A stretch of 64,000 bases of DNA, taken from assembly GCA_019359445.1 (NCBI GenBank), contig JAHHHJ010000012.1:124001-188000 (forward strand), read 5' to 3'. The DNA is from Kastovskya adunca ATA6-11-RM4 (GTDB lineage: Bacteria > Cyanobacteriota > Cyanobacteriia > Cyanobacteriales > Coleofasciculaceae). Numbering within the stretch: position 1 is the stretch's first letter; the number at the start of each line of letters is the position of its first letter. The position numbers and the translations under genes are program-made. Below are positions 62,349 through 64,000 of the stretch, piece by piece. The notes beneath the pieces are model-generated. The model saw nothing but the letters and a program-made list of their open reading frames with translations, ran no database searches and was not told where the DNA came from.

Positions 62349-62948
62349 TTAAACAGCAAGCATCTCTTGATGTTCAATTTTGGTACCCAAAAGCTTTAAA
62401 AACTCTGCTAACCAGCTAGGATGGGCGGGCCAAGCAGGGGCTGTCACCAAGTTGCCATCAACCATCGCCTCATCCGGTGGGATATGGACATAAAGACCAC
62501 CCGCACGGGTGACATCGGGGCCACAAGCGGGGTAAGCGGTACAGCTTTTGCCTTCTAAAACTCCCGCCGCCGCCAGAACCTGTAAGCCATGGCAGATAGA
62601 GGCAATAGGCTTGTTGGTGTGGGCAAAGTGGCGGGTAATTTCCAACACTTTCTCATTGAGGCGGATGTATTCCGGTGCTCGACCGCCAGGAATCACTAAG
62701 GCGTCATAATCCTCAGGGGTAATTTCGTCAAAGCTGGCATTAAGTTGAAAGTTGTGACCGGGTTTTTCACTATAGGTCTGGTCACCTTCAAAGTCATGAA
62801 TCGCCGTTTTGACCGCTTCCCCCGCCTGTTTATCGGGGCAAACTGCGTGGACGGTGTGTCCGACCATTTGCAACGCCTGGAAGGGAACCATCACTTCGTA
62901 ATCTTCCACAAAGTCTCCCACCAGCATCAAGATTTTTTTACCCGTCAT
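62349..62948 (-). CDS. DJ-1/PfpI family protein
   Basis: Class I glutamine-amidotransferase-like protein of 199 residues related to PfpI, YhbO and DJ-1. The nucleophile Cys is in [17 protein letters not shown] (near 118); the supporting Glu is in [16 protein letters not shown]; the His of the site follows CHG. These proteins act as proteases, deglycases or chaperones in stress; activity here is unproven. A conserved [18 protein letters not shown] segment marks the group. Start at ATG 62948; isolated and leftward. Confidence 0.9.
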   Translation of the reverse strand: MTGKKILMLVGDFVEDYEVMVPFQALQMVGHTVHAVCPDKQAGEAVKTAIHDFEGDQTYSEKPGHNFQLNASFDEITPEDYDALVIPGGRAPEYIRLNEKVLEITRHFAHTNKPIASICHGLQVLAAAGVLEGKSCTAYPACGPDVTRAGGLYVHIPPDEAMVDGNLVTAPAWPAHPSWLAEFLKLLGTKIEHQEMLAV

Positions 62949-63130
62949 TTTGTAACTCCTGTCTTAGATGGGGTTTAAGTTTCAATTTATCGCCTTTCCT
63001 ATGTAGAGCGTTCGGCTTTAGGCTTGACCTCTTCTCCCTTCGCCCTATTCTTTTTTGATTATCTCGAATTGCTCCAAATCAGGAATAGATAAAAATAAAA
63101 CTTAAATGCTTCCAAAATCTCATCCACGAC

Positions 63131-63547
63131 TTAAGGTGATTTGTAGCTAGCTACCCGCATAGTTAACTCTCCTTCACGGGGATGGCGGCTAAACACAAAT
63201 GCGCCTTCTTCCGTTTCACCACTGGCAAGAAAGTCAATTTGCTGCTCTCCGGATTCTTCTACTTCCCCGTTGATGCGAAATTCAGCAATCAACTGCACTG
63301 ACTCGACGGTTTCTCCACCTTTATTTGTAATTGAAAACGGCAGGTAAAACTGCCCTGGTTCCTCACGGATCTCCGAACCAGGTTGCACCACAATTACCGG
63401 AGGCTCGTTGCTTTGGGTGAACCACTTGTAAACGACTAAGCCGACAACAACCGCCAGAATAGATAAAGCAATAAAAAAGCTAATCCATTCAGCAGGCGAA
63501 CGTTGAGATTCTTGCTCAACTTCAGGGGAGGAATCGGTATTTTTCAT
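63131..63547 (-). CDS. TIGR02588 family protein
   Basis: Single-pass membrane protein of 138 residues. A membrane helix (WISFFIALSILAVVVGLVVYKWF, near residues 21-43) is followed by an extracytoplasmic beta-rich domain with PPVIVVQPGSEIREEPGQFYLPFSITNKGGETVESVQLIAEF and TEEGAFVFSRHPREGELTMRV, the layout of the TIGR02588 family. It overlaps the upstream gene by four bases (ATGA), so the two are an operon and very likely a complex. No functional assignment exists for the pair. Confidence 0.82.
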   Translation of the reverse strand: MKNTDSSPEVEQESQRSPAEWISFFIALSILAVVVGLVVYKWFTQSNEPPVIVVQPGSEIREEPGQFYLPFSITNKGGETVESVQLIAEFRINGEVEESGEQQIDFLASGETEEGAFVFSRHPREGELTMRVASYKSP

Positions 63548-64000
63548 ATGGCAAGGCGTCCTGCTGCACCACCAATTGTTGCTGGAAGTCCTAGGATGAT
63601 TGTGCTACTTAACCACATTGTCCACGGATCGCTAAAATTCAACTTCTGAAAGAAAAACAACATTGAGACAGCAGCAATTAGCGACATTAGGTAAGATATG
63701 ACTGTCTCGCTGACTGGTCTCTGGAAAAGACCGGACTGCTTCCGGCGCTTTTTTTCGGAAGTGAAGCCTGCTTCAAAAACAATGCAGTAGGAAATCAACA
63801 ATGAAGCAGCAATAAATGCCAGTAGCCACGGCGGTGATACGGCGGCATCAAGCATACTGACTTCATCAGTCGGTGCAATGTTGAAACCAACGATAAGTGC
63901 CCCAATCAAGGTAGCACCTATGTCACTCAGGGTGGCCTGGATGTGAGATTTATGAGTGGTTTTGCGGGTTATAGGCTGTTGTTTTTCTGGCGATTTTCCA
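63544..64000 (-). CDS. TIGR02587 family membrane protein, N-terminally partial
   Basis: Membrane protein whose frame is open through the right edge, so its start lies outside the window; a TTG at 63909 is not the real start. About 152 residues are visible: a hydrophilic stretch (SPEKQQPITRKTTHKS), then four hydrophobic helices with PPWLLAFIAASLLISYCIVFEAGF, TVISYLMSLIAAVSMLFFF and MWLSSTIILGLPATIGGAAGRLAI. This is the C-terminal half of TIGR02587 proteins, which pair with TIGR02588. The unit is conserved in some cyanobacteria and proteobacteria and is of unknown role. Confidence 0.75.
   Translation of the reverse strand, partial: GKSPEKQQPITRKTTHKSHIQATLSDIGATLIGALIVGFNIAPTDEVSMLDAAVSPPWLLAFIAASLLISYCIVFEAGFTSEKKRRKQSGLFQRPVSETVISYLMSLIAAVSMLFFFQKLNFSDPWTMWLSSTIILGLPATIGGAAGRLAI

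Overview
The window reads as the chromosome of a cyanobacterium, probably a filamentous, non-marine one. Evidence: the palindrome GCGATCGC is scattered throughout; there is a tRNA-Leu(UAA) split by a group I intron, the cyanobacterial order ndhL / DUF3007 / trpA, a demethylphylloquinone-reductase-like NdbB, sucrose synthase, a mycosporine (sunscreen) cluster, and short tandem GC-rich and 'ggactca'-type repeats between genes. No rRNA operon, prophage or CRISPR array was seen. The genus cannot be fixed from the sequence alone.

Layout. 1-7.3 kb: a serine beta-lactamase-like protein cut by the left edge, DUF2267, the GTPase Obg, a TerB/Mo-nitrogenase-C-terminal-domain protein, a MOSC protein, a membrane protein with a paralog at 19.4 kb, and a Uma2-type nuclease. 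7.5-12.2 kb: the mycosporine operon mysA-mysB-mysC on the minus strand, with a divergent ArsR regulator. 12.2-23.1 kb: ComF, a PEP-synthase-like protein with a tandem repeat inserted in frame, DUF2945, bestrophin, an RNase D-type exonuclease, a GH13 amylase, an M28 peptidase and RlpA. 23.2-24.6 kb: a lone TnpB element with a divergent ribbon-helix-helix gene and three hairpins overlapping the tnpB 3' end, as expected of an omega RNA. 24.6-31.3 kb: DUF1499, DUF3140, sucrose synthase, a class D beta-lactamase and an M32 carboxypeptidase. 31.4-33.0 kb: a two-gene module, a DUF3368 PIN-type toxin overlapping a TPR protein whose C-terminus looks like a UPF0175 antitoxin; this is the most novel arrangement found here. 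33.1-37.5 kb: a MarC remnant, MsrP, a possible voltage-sensor-like membrane protein, a thioesterase and the 3' remnant of a plastid-type terminal oxidase (PTOX). 37.6-43.4 kb: phosphoketolase and acetate kinase, then a MerR regulator and an aldo/keto reductase that share a palindromic element. 43.7-50.7 kb: signal peptidase, DUF2256, trpA, DUF3007, ndhL, the intron-bearing tRNA-Leu, an alanine/glycine symporter, a universal stress protein, LptC and a NYN (LabA-type) protein. 50.9-64 kb: MetG, an acyltransferase next to a hydrolase that together resemble a split phytyl ester synthase, PpsA, a truncated GAPDH, NdbB, a HAD hydrolase, GNAT plus EamA, ribosomal protein S21, a PfpI-family protein, and a TIGR02588/TIGR02587 pair cut by the right edge.

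Several genes form recognisable pathways. MysA, MysB and MysC convert sedoheptulose 7-phosphate through 4-deoxygadusol to mycosporine-glycine. Xfp and AckA split sugar phosphates to acetyl phosphate and then acetate plus ATP. PpsA and a degenerate paralog lie about 40 kb apart. Gene decay is visible at three places (MarC, PTOX, GAPDH). Dispersed repeats have entered or edged coding sequences at three more (the PEP-synthase-like gene, DUF3007 and PpsA).
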